From positions 1 to 50,487 of the forward strand of contig CAMJPC010000016.1 in NCBI GenBank assembly GCA_946407705.1: 50,487 nucleotides of DNA, in the 5' to 3' direction. Source of the DNA: an uncultured Clostridia bacterium. Lineage in GTDB: Bacteria; Bacillota; Clostridia; Saccharofermentanales; Saccharofermentanaceae. This document shows positions 24,483 through 33,698 of the stretch, piece by piece (position 1 is the stretch's first letter; every line of letters begins with the position of its first letter). Made by a program: the position numbers and the translations under genes. The notes beneath the pieces were generated by a model, which did no database searches, was not told the DNA's origin, and was given only the letters and a program-made list of their open reading frames with translations.

Positions 24483-25058
24483 ATGGACAATTCGATCAAA
24501 AAGGAGACGAAGAACATGGCCGTCTCCAAATGGATACTCGCGGCATCGGCCGCGGTCCTTTACGTGATGCAGGTCTGCATACTGGTTCCGGTTCTCGGCA
24601 TAATGTACCACTTAAAAACGCCGGACTTCAACTTTCCGCTGATCGGAATACTTTTGTGTGTAGCATTGGTCCTGGGCATTGCCGCGCTTGTCTTTGCGGT
24701 GATCGGAACGGTGAAGAGGGAAGACGATCCCAAGACAAAGACCACGGTTATTATCAAAGCTGTCATGATCCCGTTCTTCTGCATCAACATCTATCTGTGG
24801 TGCGTACTTCTGTCAGGTCTCATGAATCCGTTTTTGTTCTTGACGATCCCCATAGTAATCTGCCTCGGCGTGTGCCTTACATGGTGCTACATGTTCATGA
24901 CGAGCTTCCCGGACATCATCTACATGATCGCTTTTCTCATCAGGAAAAAGAAAAAACCCGATATCAGGATGATACTGGGCCTGATCTTTGAATTCTTTTT
25001 CCTTCTTGATCTTGTCGGGGCGATCCTCATCCACAAGTCTTTCGAAGAACTTAAGTAA
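24483..25058 (+). CDS. Multi-pass membrane protein, unknown function
   Basis: 191 residues with about five hydrophobic segments (~15-40, ~50-75, ~88-112, ~113-138 and ~160-180) and basic loops (VKREDDPKTKT, RKKKKPDIR). No family is recognised. It starts three bases after the methyltransferase stop, so they are probably cotranscribed. Confidence 0.75.
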   Translation: MDNSIKKETKNMAVSKWILAASAAVLYVMQVCILVPVLGIMYHLKTPDFNFPLIGILLCVALVLGIAALVFAVIGTVKREDDPKTKTTVIIKAVMIPFFCINIYLWCVLLSGLMNPFLFLTIPIVICLGVCLTWCYMFMTSFPDIIYMIAFLIRKKKKPDIRMILGLIFEFFFLLDLVGAILIHKSFEELK

Positions 25059-25109
25059 TATCCTTCCTCGACTTCGCCTGAATCGGGATCGAAAACGTTA
25101 CATTCTTAG

Positions 25110-25118
25110 TGATATGAT
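25110..25118 (+). promoter_or_regulatory. Extended -10 element before the acyltransferase gene
   Basis: TGATATGAT fits TGn-TATnAT and lies 22 bases before the ATG at 25140. The -35 region is weak. Confidence 0.4.
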
Positions 25119-25139
25119 ATTTATCAGGCAGGGTATCAC

Positions 25140-26183
25140 ATGAAGTTTGACGTCAGACAGACCAACATAGCTAAAGGCGTGGCAGTTTTGCTGCTTTTGT
25201 GGCATCATGTCTTTTTTAATTCGCACGGCTCGTATGGTCACTATCATTCACTCTTGAAATTCGGCGACCTGCCTGTCGAGGCTGTCATATCCGACATGTT
25301 CAAGGTCTGCGTCGCAATCTTCCTTATCCTCAGCGGATACGGAATGTACCAAAGCTATGCCAAGAATCTCGAAAAGAGCAAGAAGAAGGGGATCAGGTTC
25401 GACCTGTCATTTATCAGATACAGGCTTCTCAAGCTCTATATCCCTTTCTGGTTCATATATGTGATATTCGTTCCGATGGGACTTCTTTTCGGAAGGGATT
25501 ACGCTGCGCTCTACGGCTCTCCGTTAAATGCCGTCGCGGATTTCTTCGGACTTGCGTATCTGATACACGGCCCCTTGAGCTTCACGGCTAATGCCGCCTG
25601 GTGGTACATGAGCATAATAATCGTGTTCTGCGTACTCTATCCGCTGCTTCACAGGCTCCTTACGTATTCACCGGAACTTACCCTGGCAATAGCTTTGCTC
25701 CTGAACTTCTCGATCCTGCCTGCAAGGGAATATGAGATCTGGTTCCTGCCGTTCGTACTTGGAATGTACGCTTCGAGGAGAAATCTTTTCGAGAAGATAC
25801 ATGAGCTGCTCTCGACCGATACAAACCGCGTACTTGCAAGCTTTCTGCTCGTGATTGCTTTCGCGCTCTGCAAGAACACGTTCTACGATGACCTGCATTT
25901 TGATTTCGCGTTCGGTTTTGCGATTATCCTGTTCGTTTATTTCGCAATAAGCAGGATACCGGGCGTCAGTCTCTTCCTTGAAGACATAGGCAAGAAGAGC
26001 GGCCTTATATTCATGTTCCACTCGTTTATCTATTCGCTTTACTTCGCAACATTCATTTATTCGTTCAAGTATCCGCCTTTGATATACCTTGTATTATTGG
26101 GCATTTGCTACGGTGTATCGTGGATCCTGCAGCTTTTGATCGATGTTACGAGGGTAAATAAACTGAACAAGCTGACCTTATAA
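25140..26183 (+). CDS. Membrane acyltransferase (acyltransferase 3 / OafA-type)
   Basis: 347 residues with about ten membrane segments. N-terminal motif RQTNIAKGVAVLLLLWHHVFF with the conserved His pair, then FKVCVAIFLILSGYGMY and AWWYMSIIIVFCVLYPLL. These enzymes transfer acetyl or other acyl groups to exported sugars, peptidoglycan or lipids at the outer membrane face. It stands alone with its own promoter. Acceptor not known. Confidence 0.9.
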   Translation: MKFDVRQTNIAKGVAVLLLLWHHVFFNSHGSYGHYHSLLKFGDLPVEAVISDMFKVCVAIFLILSGYGMYQSYAKNLEKSKKKGIRFDLSFIRYRLLKLYIPFWFIYVIFVPMGLLFGRDYAALYGSPLNAVADFFGLAYLIHGPLSFTANAAWWYMSIIIVFCVLYPLLHRLLTYSPELTLAIALLLNFSILPAREYEIWFLPFVLGMYASRRNLFEKIHELLSTDTNRVLASFLLVIAFALCKNTFYDDLHFDFAFGFAIILFVYFAISRIPGVSLFLEDIGKKSGLIFMFHSFIYSLYFATFIYSFKYPPLIYLVLLGICYGVSWILQLLIDVTRVNKLNKLTL

Positions 26184-26269
26184 AACGGATACAATGTGAA
26201 CTTAGATTGTGCTATTCTTATTTAAGGTGGTCAATTAAATTAGATTAATATACAGGGAGGGTTCAAATC

Positions 26270-27178
26270 ATGAGTTTGGCTGAAAAGACATTCAGAAAAG
26301 GCGAGGTCATTATCAAGGAAGGTGACATCGGAAAGACTCTCTTTTATATCAACGAAGGTAAAGTCGGCGTTTATACCGATTACGGCAAGAAGAATCCCTT
26401 CAGACTCGGCTTCCTCGGAGCAGGCGAGTTCTTCGGCGAGATGGCAATCCTCGAAGCTTATCCCAGGAGCGCTACCATCGTGGCAGAGAAGGATACCGTT
26501 GCCGTAGAGATCCCCGGAGACGACATGAATGCATATTTCTCCGAGAATCCCGACCAGATCATCGTTCTCATGAAGCTCCTCGGAGACAGGATCCAGACGA
26601 TGGCTGCCGATTATTCCGAATCACAGGTCCTCTTAAAGCAGCTCCGCGAGGCTGATGAAGGAAAGAAAAAGTCCCTCTTCTCGAAGATAAAGAAGCACAT
26701 GGACAAGTATCAGGCTAACAAGAACCAGCTTGACGAACCCAATGCCGATCTTCTCCGCGAAGAACTCGAGATGTACAAGAACAAGGGTTCCGGCGAACTC
26801 AAGTCATACAGGAAGGGTATGTTCATCTTCAAGGAAGGCAAGGATGAGAAGTGCATGTACATCCTCCATAACGGTAAGGTCGGTCTCTATAACGACTACC
26901 GCACCAAGGAAGAAGTACTTCTTTCAGAGCTTGATGCCGTTTCATTCTTCGGAGAGATGGGAATCATCTCCGACGAGCCCAGATCCGCAACGGCAGTTGT
27001 TGATTCTTCCGAGGCTACCGTCGAGGCAATCTCCCCCGAGGATCTGCAGACGATGATCAAGACATGCCCGAACAAGGTCTACATGATCCTCCGCGACATG
27101 TCTTACCGCTTGAGAAAGCTTAATGTCGAGTTCCTCAAAACATGCAAGGAGATCACCGATAATTACAAGGATACCTGA
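26270..27178 (+). CDS. Double cyclic-nucleotide-binding-domain protein (no DNA-binding domain)
   Basis: 302 residues with two cNMP-binding domains: ~5-115 (FRKGEVIIKEGDIGKTLFYINEGKVGVY, GEFFGEMAILEAYPRSATIVA) and ~175-290 (SYRKGMFIFKEGKDEKCMYILHNGKVGLY, SFFGEMGIISDEPRSATAVV). Both keep the GE...R-S-A phosphate-binding cassette. A Lys-rich linker joins them and there is no helix-turn-helix, so it is a sensor or adaptor and not a Crp-type regulator. AGGGAGG upstream. A hybrid kinase follows 19 bases later, suggesting a joint pathway. Confidence 0.9.
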   Translation: MSLAEKTFRKGEVIIKEGDIGKTLFYINEGKVGVYTDYGKKNPFRLGFLGAGEFFGEMAILEAYPRSATIVAEKDTVAVEIPGDDMNAYFSENPDQIIVLMKLLGDRIQTMAADYSESQVLLKQLREADEGKKKSLFSKIKKHMDKYQANKNQLDEPNADLLREELEMYKNKGSGELKSYRKGMFIFKEGKDEKCMYILHNGKVGLYNDYRTKEEVLLSELDAVSFFGEMGIISDEPRSATAVVDSSEATVEAISPEDLQTMIKTCPNKVYMILRDMSYRLRKLNVEFLKTCKEITDNYKDT

Positions 27179-27197
27179 CCGGATTCCTTTATAACCC

Positions 27198-29507
27198 ATG
27201 AGCGAAAAGAAACGATTTCACATTGATGAGCATTATGTTACCGTTAACCTGACGCTTAGCATAATACTGTATCTGATGGTCGTTCCTTTTTGCGTTTATC
27301 TGGCGATAGACAACTTCATCAGGCATGACTACACGGTCGCAAGATACGCATTGTTCTGCGCAATCATGACCGCGATCGCCGTAGTCTTGTTTTCCATCTG
27401 CAAATGGGGCAGGAAGAAGAGAAGATGGCTCATGCACGTGGCCATCAACATCCAGTGCTTCGTGTACTGGATCACGTTCTTCTTCTTCCTTTACACGGGC
27501 GGAACCGAAGGCTCGAGCATCTTCCTTTTCTTCCTCGCGGTCCCCGTCGTATTCTTCTTTTTTAACCTGTCTTACGGACTTTATTTCAACATGGTGTTCT
27601 TCATCATCATGGTGGTCTATTTTAACAGTCCTTTAAGGGAAAACGGATTCCAGTTCCCGGATGTCTACTATTCGAGACTTCCGATGATGTATCTCGTAAA
27701 CGTCGTTTTGTGCGGCATGGCGCAGTACCAGATCGACAAGGGTAAGATCAAGCAGGATAAGGCACTTGAAGGGGCAAAACGCGCGAACGAAGCCAAGACG
27801 GATTTCCTTGCGAATACGAGCCACGAGATCAGAACTCCGATCAATGCCGTTCTGGGCATGAACGAGATGATCTTAAGAGAAGCCAACAAAGCGGAAAAAC
27901 TCCAGGACGCGAGTACCGAAGACTACCATGAGGCTTTTAAGAACATCAGGAACTACGCAGGCAACGTAGACAGCGCAGGCAGCAATCTCCTTGCGATAAT
28001 CAATGATATCCTTGACTTTACTAAGATCGAGGAAGGCAAGATGGAGATCGTTGAGGTCGAGTATCAGTTAAGCTCCGTGATAAACGACGTCAGCAACATG
28101 ATCTACTTCAAGACAAGAGAGAAGAACCTGACATTTAAGACTGACATTGATGAGAATCTGCCGGACGCGCTTTTCGGTGACGTCGTAAGAGTCAGACAGG
28201 TAATAACCAACATCCTGAACAATGCCGTAAAGTACACGGACAAGGGCGGTATCTTCTTAAAGATAAGCGGCAGCAGGAAGGGCGCAGGTCCTGACGGAAA
28301 GCCTGTTCTTGAGCTGATCGTTTCAGTTACCGATACGGGTATCGGCATAACGAAGGAGGATCAGGGTAAACTTTTCAAGAAGTTTGAGAGAGTCAATCTC
28401 GAGAAAAACTCCACCAAGGAAGGCACGGGCCTCGGCCTTGCCATCTCGAAAATGCTCCTGGACATGATGCACGGTACGATCAAGGTCGTAAGCACATACG
28501 GAGCAGGTTCCACGTTTACTGTTACCATTCCTCAGCTCATCTTATCGGACGAACCTGTCGGTGATTTCAAGAAGAAGTTCGAGAAGAGCCTTGGCGAGAA
28601 GACTGCTTACCACGAGAGCTTCAGAGCTCCTGACGCCAACATCCTGATCGTTGACGACACGAGGATGAACCTGGTCGTCGCGACGGAATTCCTTAAGGAT
28701 ACAAAGGTCAGGATCGATACCGCATCAGGCGGCAAAGAGGCCGTGGAACTCGCGCTCAGGAACAGTTATGACGTTATCCTCATGGACCAGAGAATGCCTG
28801 AGATGGATGGAGAGGAAGCATTTAAGCTCATCAGGAGCCACAAGGAAGGACCGAACGCAGATACGCCTGTCATCTGTCTTACGGCTGATGCTGTCGTCGG
28901 CGCGAGGGAGAAATACCTTTCCAAAGGCTTCAGCGACTATCTCACAAAGCCGATCGACAGCACCTATCTTGAGATGATGCTCAAGAAATACATTCCCGCA
29001 GAAAAGATCAAGCCGGTAACCGAAGATGAGAAGTCTCCGGCCAGGGACGATGAGGAAGTCAAGAATGAAGATGCGATCAGAAACCTTCAGTCTGACGGTA
29101 TCGATACATCCAAGGGCCTTGCGAACTGCGCGGGCGACAAGGATTTCTATATGACCATTCTTTTCGAGTACCTGAACGGTTCGGACGAAAAGAAGAAGGA
29201 CCTTCAGAAGTTTCTGGACAGCGGTGATTTCAAGAATTACGAGATACTCATCCACTCATTAAAGAGTTCTTCCGCCATGATCGGTGCGCAGACTCCGTCC
29301 AGGATTGCCCAGGAACTCGAGACCGCAGCAGCCAAGGACGACAAGGGCTTCATACTGTCCAATCACGATGAGTTCCTGAAAGAATACAACAACGTACTCT
29401 ATGCTCTCCGCAAGGTCGTTCCCCAGAGTGACGACAGCAAGGATGAAGATGAGTTTGAGATAGGCGAGAACGGCGCGATGGAGTTCCTGCCGGATTCAGA
29501 AGACTGA
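27198..29507 (+). CDS. Hybrid histidine kinase (membrane sensor, HisKA, HATPase, REC, HPt)
   Basis: 769 residues. Six or so membrane helices (~15-170) form the sensor. HisKA has NTSHEIRTPINAVLGMNEM with the phospho-His near 210. HATPase_c has the N box (RQVITNILNNAVKYTD), G1 (VTDTGIGI) and G2 (GTGLGLAIS). REC (~485-605) has IVDDTRMN, phospho-Asp in VILMDQRMPEMDG and the Lys of YLTKPID. A C-terminal HPt has IHSLKSSSAMIG. Phosphate would flow His-Asp-His to an unseen regulator; no response regulator gene adjoins it. Probably cotranscribed with the cNMP-binding protein. Confidence 0.93.
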   Translation: MSEKKRFHIDEHYVTVNLTLSIILYLMVVPFCVYLAIDNFIRHDYTVARYALFCAIMTAIAVVLFSICKWGRKKRRWLMHVAINIQCFVYWITFFFFLYTGGTEGSSIFLFFLAVPVVFFFFNLSYGLYFNMVFFIIMVVYFNSPLRENGFQFPDVYYSRLPMMYLVNVVLCGMAQYQIDKGKIKQDKALEGAKRANEAKTDFLANTSHEIRTPINAVLGMNEMILREANKAEKLQDASTEDYHEAFKNIRNYAGNVDSAGSNLLAIINDILDFTKIEEGKMEIVEVEYQLSSVINDVSNMIYFKTREKNLTFKTDIDENLPDALFGDVVRVRQVITNILNNAVKYTDKGGIFLKISGSRKGAGPDGKPVLELIVSVTDTGIGITKEDQGKLFKKFERVNLEKNSTKEGTGLGLAISKMLLDMMHGTIKVVSTYGAGSTFTVTIPQLILSDEPVGDFKKKFEKSLGEKTAYHESFRAPDANILIVDDTRMNLVVATEFLKDTKVRIDTASGGKEAVELALRNSYDVILMDQRMPEMDGEEAFKLIRSHKEGPNADTPVICLTADAVVGAREKYLSKGFSDYLTKPIDSTYLEMMLKKYIPAEKIKPVTEDEKSPARDDEEVKNEDAIRNLQSDGIDTSKGLANCAGDKDFYMTILFEYLNGSDEKKKDLQKFLDSGDFKNYEILIHSLKSSSAMIGAQTPSRIAQELETAAAKDDKGFILSNHDEFLKEYNNVLYALRKVVPQSDDSKDEDEFEIGENGAMEFLPDSED

Positions 29508-29548
29508 TCAGCAGATTACAGACAAGTCTTTTAAATAAGGCCTGTCCA

Positions 29549-29564
29549 GTTAGCGGTTGCTAAC
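29549..29564. promoter_or_regulatory. Operator-like palindrome 1 upstream of the ABC exporter
   Basis: GTTAGCGGTTGCTAAC: 6-bp arms GTTAGC and GCTAAC. A related palindrome lies 81 bases downstream. Arms and spacing suit a dimeric TetR- or MarR-type regulator, which is not encoded in this window. Confidence 0.55.
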
Positions 29565-29629
29565 GAAATACCCATAGAAAACTCTTCCATAAGCCTAATC
29601 ATTGGTGAAAACAACAGATTTACCATTCG

Positions 29630-29645
29630 GTTAGCGTGGACTAAC
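29630..29645. promoter_or_regulatory. Operator-like palindrome 2 upstream of the ABC exporter
   Basis: GTTAGCGTGGACTAAC: arms GTTAG and CTAAC, same total length as palindrome 1. It ends about 30 bases before the ATG at 29676, a position suited to repression. Confidence 0.55.
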
Positions 29646-29675
29646 ATAAAGTCAGAAAAACATCGGAGCAGGCTT

Positions 29676-30377
29676 ATGTATATAGAAACAAAAGACTTAA
29701 AGAAGTCTTACGGTGAAGGCGGAAGCTATGTTCAGGTCCTCAAGGGCGTCAGCATCAAGATCGATAAAGGAGAGCTTTGTGTAATCCAGGGAACGTCCGG
29801 TTCAGGCAAATCCACATTGCTCAACTGCATCGGAGGACTTGACGGGATCGATTCCGGAGACGTGTCCGTAGCGGGAACGCTTATCCGGGGCTTAAAAGGC
29901 GAGAGGTTATCCGATTACAGGAGAGCAAACCTCGGATTCATCTTCCAGTTCTACAATCTGGTTCCAAACCTTACCGTAAGGGAGAATATCCAGGTATGCG
30001 AATACCTGACAAACGATCCGCTCGACATTGACGAACTGATTGGAGTGCTTGGCCTTACGGAACATCAGTACAAGTTCCCGTCACAGCTCTCGGGCGGACA
30101 GCAGCAGCGCTGCGCGATCGCAAGAGCACTGGTAAAGAACCCGAAGGTCCTTTTGTGTGACGAACCTACGGGCGCTCTGGATTCAAAGACATCGAGAGAC
30201 ATTCTCGTCCTGCTCGAGAAGATCAACAGGCAGTATGGAACGACGATGCTGATCGTTACCCATAACAACTCGATAAAGAACATGGTCGATCACGTCATCT
30301 ATCTTAAGGACGGCGAGATATACAAGGATTACTACAATGAGACGAAGGTCCCTGCCGCGGAACTGGAGGACCTCTGA
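29676..30377 (+). CDS. ABC transporter ATP-binding protein (MacB/LolD-type)
   Basis: 233 residues. Walker A GTSGSGKST, Q-loop FIFQFYNLVPNLT, signature LSGGQQQRCAIARAL, Walker B VLLCDEPTGALD and switch His (IVTHN) are all intact. It drives the FtsX-type permease encoded one base downstream. Exporters of this type in Firmicutes move peptides or lipids, or sense antibiotics. Two GTTAGC palindromes upstream suggest repression by an outside regulator. Confidence 0.93.
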   Translation: MYIETKDLKKSYGEGGSYVQVLKGVSIKIDKGELCVIQGTSGSGKSTLLNCIGGLDGIDSGDVSVAGTLIRGLKGERLSDYRRANLGFIFQFYNLVPNLTVRENIQVCEYLTNDPLDIDELIGVLGLTEHQYKFPSQLSGGQQQRCAIARALVKNPKVLLCDEPTGALDSKTSRDILVLLEKINRQYGTTMLIVTHNNSIKNMVDHVIYLKDGEIYKDYYNETKVPAAELEDL

Positions 30378-30378
30378 T

Positions 30379-33300
30379 ATGGGATGGATCTTATTTAAGA
30401 GGGCGGTACGCGATCTTAAAGCCGGCTGGGCCAGATATCTTGCACTTTCGATACTGATAATATTCTCATTGTTCATCGTAATTAGCCTGATGGGTGCATC
30501 GGTCACGGTAATGGACTGCACCGAAATAAGCGACAGACAGCTGAACCGTGAGGACGGTGAGTTTTCGGTGTTTGTACCGCTCAGGAACGATGAGCTAACG
30601 AAGCTGAACGATAAGGGCGTTACGGTCGAGCGCATGTTCTACGCTGATTACGCCGTCAATGAGACCAAGGTGTTAAGGGCATTCAAGGTCAGGGAAAGCA
30701 TCAACAAGGTTGGTCTTATCGATGGCCGCATGCCGGAAAAGGATGATGAAGCCGTTATCGAGAGACGCTATTCGGAAGTAAATGACATCAAGGTCGGCAG
30801 CAGGATAACGTTAGGAGGAATTGAATTCACCGTTACGGGGATCGGTGCTGTTCCTGATTACAACAACATGATAAAGAAGGTCTCGGACTCTGTTGTGGAC
30901 AGTAAGTCTTTCGGCCTTGTATTCATTACCTCTGACGCATACGATAAACTCTATGCTTCGGGGGCTTCACTTTCTTCAGAGGAATATTACTACGCTTATA
31001 TTCTGGGAAGCCAAATGAGCGAGGAAGAATTAAAGAACACTCTTGAAGACATCGAATTCAAGGTCAGTGACGTAGATGACAAGTATTTCAAGGAATACTG
31101 GGACAGAATGACAGGCAAGAAGGATGATCTTCTTGACGCGGTAGAAAAGCTCAACGACGGCGCAAAAGAACTCTCTGACGGAGCTAAGGAACTGTCAGAC
31201 GGGACAAATGAATTTCATGACGGAATGCATGATCTGAAAAAGAGCGTTCCTGATCTGAAAAAAGGCATCAAATCGCTTGATGACGGCGCGGCAGAGTTCG
31301 AAAAAGGCATCAAAGAATACACTAACGGTGTGGGTAAAGTTGCGACGGGTGCTTCGTCGCTTTCCAAGGGAGCCAAGACTCTCGCCAAAGGAACAAAGCA
31401 GCTGAACAGCGGCGCAAAGCAATTCGGAACGGGAATGGATGCGTACGCGAGAACCGTAGGCTCGATGACAAAGAGCGAGAATCCGTACGTTGCCGGTGTG
31501 GCAAAGGAGATGGATGGCTCAACAAAGCAGCTGGCATCAGGATATAAGCAGATCAACAGCGGAGTATCCGGCGTCAATTCAGGCGCCTCTTCTCTGAGTA
31601 AAGGTGCGGGCCAGCTTTACGACGGCATAAAAAAACTGAATTCGATCGGAGCTACGTTAAGGAGCGGAGTCTCATCGCTCCACAAGGGAACGACGGAACT
31701 GAGAAAAGGCGCGAACAAGTTTGCTGACGGCATCGAAAAGCTTTACGACGGTTCTGCCGAATTGAAGAACGGAGCTAAAGAACTCGCCGACGGTGCGAAG
31801 GAATATGCCGACGGAATGCAGGAATTCGCTGACGAGACAAAAGATTTCGTTAACGAGTATTTCGATATCAAGTCATCAAATCTCATGCTCTTCATGAACC
31901 ATTCCGAGAATCCGAGGGTCGGTGCAGCGGCGGATGACGTACAGATTACCTATACTGCGAGCATAATCTTCGGAGTGCTGCTGGTAATGCTCTTCGCATA
32001 TGTAATATCCGTATTCATCGTGCACATGATCGATCAGGAGAGTGCTGTCATCGGAGCACTCTACTCGATGGGCGTAAAGAGAAGAACACTTACTCTGAGC
32101 TATGTTGCGGTGCCTGTAATTGTAGCGTTCATTTCAGGCGTTATAGGAACTGTGCTCGCGGTGCTTACACCGGCCGGAATTCCTGCACAGCTTCAGGATT
32201 CCTTAAGCTACTATTCGATGCCGGAAGTGACGATAAAGGTGACTCCGTTCATACTGATCTACGGACTTGTGATACCGCCTGTTACTGCGTTTATCGTAAA
32301 CGTTCTGGTCATCCGCAAAAGGCTTCGTAAGACACCTTTGGCCCTGCTCCGTAACGAACAGAAAGCGGTACGCGGCAAAGACCTTAAGATCAAGGGCTTA
32401 AAGTTCATCAGCATGTTCAGGTTAAGACAGATGATAAGAGAGCTCAGGGCGGGACTTACGGTAATTCTCGGTATGTTCATGAGCCTTCTGGTCGCGCTGA
32501 TGGCGATCAATACTTTTGTGTACTGCAGCAGGGTCAAGGATTTCTACGTCAGCCAGACAAAGTACGAATACATGTACAACTACAAATATCCGACTGAAGA
32601 GATACCGGAGGGCGGCTATGAAGCCGTTGCGGAAAGCCTTAGAAAAGAGATCTACGGATACACGTTCGACGTAATGATGCTGGGTATCACTAAGGACAAT
32701 CCGTTTTTTGAGACGGGGGATCTTCCCGATAACGATACCGATGTGGTATTAAGCTCTGCGGTCGCGGTAAAGTACAATCTCAAGACCGGTGACGAATTCA
32801 CATTGAAGGATGGAAACGGCGGAAGGCTCTATGCATTCAAGGTCGCCAAGATAATCGATTATTCGGCGACGCTTGCGGTGTTCATGGACATCGACAGGTG
32901 CAGGGATCTTTTCGGTGAGGATGACAAGTATTACAACGTTGTATTCTCAGATCACGCTCTCGATATCGACAGCGGAAGGCTTTATTCCACCGTCACCAAG
33001 AGCGATATCGAAAAGTCCGCCGGTATCTATGTCGACATGATGGGACCTATGATAACAGTCATGTCCACTGCATCAGCAGTCATTTTCGCAGTCGTCATGT
33101 ACCTGATGGTCAAGATGATGATCGACCGCTCAACATTCAATATCTCGCTCGTGAAGATATTCGGATTCAGGAACAGGGAAGTCAGAAAGATGTACCTTGA
33201 CGGAAACTTCATCACCGTCGCATTGGGCGCTCTGGTCGTCATCCCGCTGTGCAAGATCATCATGGACTACATCTATCCGAGATATCTCGTAAGCAACGTC

Positions 33301-33447
33301 GGCGTGGGAATCAGCCCGTCATATCCGCCGGAACTGTTCGTTGCGATATTCCTGGTGATCATCGGGCTTTATCTCGTTATCAATTTTGTCCTGACAGGAA
33401 GGCTCAAGAAGATCAATCCTGCAGTAGTTCTTAAGAACAGGGAGTAA
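30379..33447 (+). CDS. FtsX-like ABC permease with a long 'DGAxxL' repeat coiled-coil domain
   Basis: 1022 residues from the ATG one base after the ABC stop. Membrane segment ~17-40, a first extracellular domain (~50-250), then ~250-490 with heptad-like repeats of the form DGAKEL, SGAKQF and KGTTEL, then three membrane segments (~530-655), a second FtsX block (~690-720 membrane, extracellular domain ~730-880) and three final helices (~890-1018). The repeat region resembles that of YhgE/Pip-type proteins and is unusual inside a MacB-type permease; it could make a long periplasm-like stalk across the wall. Confidence 0.9.
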   Translation: MGWILFKRAVRDLKAGWARYLALSILIIFSLFIVISLMGASVTVMDCTEISDRQLNREDGEFSVFVPLRNDELTKLNDKGVTVERMFYADYAVNETKVLRAFKVRESINKVGLIDGRMPEKDDEAVIERRYSEVNDIKVGSRITLGGIEFTVTGIGAVPDYNNMIKKVSDSVVDSKSFGLVFITSDAYDKLYASGASLSSEEYYYAYILGSQMSEEELKNTLEDIEFKVSDVDDKYFKEYWDRMTGKKDDLLDAVEKLNDGAKELSDGAKELSDGTNEFHDGMHDLKKSVPDLKKGIKSLDDGAAEFEKGIKEYTNGVGKVATGASSLSKGAKTLAKGTKQLNSGAKQFGTGMDAYARTVGSMTKSENPYVAGVAKEMDGSTKQLASGYKQINSGVSGVNSGASSLSKGAGQLYDGIKKLNSIGATLRSGVSSLHKGTTELRKGANKFADGIEKLYDGSAELKNGAKELADGAKEYADGMQEFADETKDFVNEYFDIKSSNLMLFMNHSENPRVGAAADDVQITYTASIIFGVLLVMLFAYVISVFIVHMIDQESAVIGALYSMGVKRRTLTLSYVAVPVIVAFISGVIGTVLAVLTPAGIPAQLQDSLSYYSMPEVTIKVTPFILIYGLVIPPVTAFIVNVLVIRKRLRKTPLALLRNEQKAVRGKDLKIKGLKFISMFRLRQMIRELRAGLTVILGMFMSLLVALMAINTFVYCSRVKDFYVSQTKYEYMYNYKYPTEEIPEGGYEAVAESLRKEIYGYTFDVMMLGITKDNPFFETGDLPDNDTDVVLSSAVAVKYNLKTGDEFTLKDGNGGRLYAFKVAKIIDYSATLAVFMDIDRCRDLFGEDDKYYNVVFSDHALDIDSGRLYSTVTKSDIEKSAGIYVDMMGPMITVMSTASAVIFAVVMYLMVKMMIDRSTFNISLVKIFGFRNREVRKMYLDGNFITVALGALVVIPLCKIIMDYIYPRYLVSNVGVGISPSYPPELFVAIFLVIIGLYLVINFVLTGRLKKINPAVVLKNRE

Positions 33448-33449
33448 TC

Positions 33450-33698
33450 ATGTATAAGACGACACTGAAGATTGACGGAATGATGTGCGGAATGTGCGAA
33501 GCTCATATCTGCGACGCGATAAGGAAAGCTGTTCCTGATGCAAAAAAGGTAAAGGCATCACGTGCGAAAAAGGAAGCAAGCTTTTTATCAGAAGAGCAGT
33601 CTGACATCGCGGTGCTTGAAGCTGCGATAAAAGAAACGGGTTATGAATTTCTCGGCGGAGAATCAGTGCCTTATGTGAAGAGGGGGTTATTCGGATGA
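33450..33698 (+). CDS. HMA-domain (heavy-metal-associated) protein
   Basis: 82 residues. MYKTTLKIDGMMCGMCEAHICDAIRKA has the CxxC copper-site motif (Cys13, Cys16) of small metallochaperones. The rest (VKASRAKKEASFLSE, IAVLEAAIKETGYEFL) follows the betaalphabetabetaalphabeta fold. It lies two bases after the ABC permease and overlaps the next gene by four, so it is made with the exporter. Metal likely Cu(I) by family; no copper ATPase is nearby. Confidence 0.85.
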   Translation: MYKTTLKIDGMMCGMCEAHICDAIRKAVPDAKKVKASRAKKEASFLSEEQSDIAVLEAAIKETGYEFLGGESVPYVKRGLFG

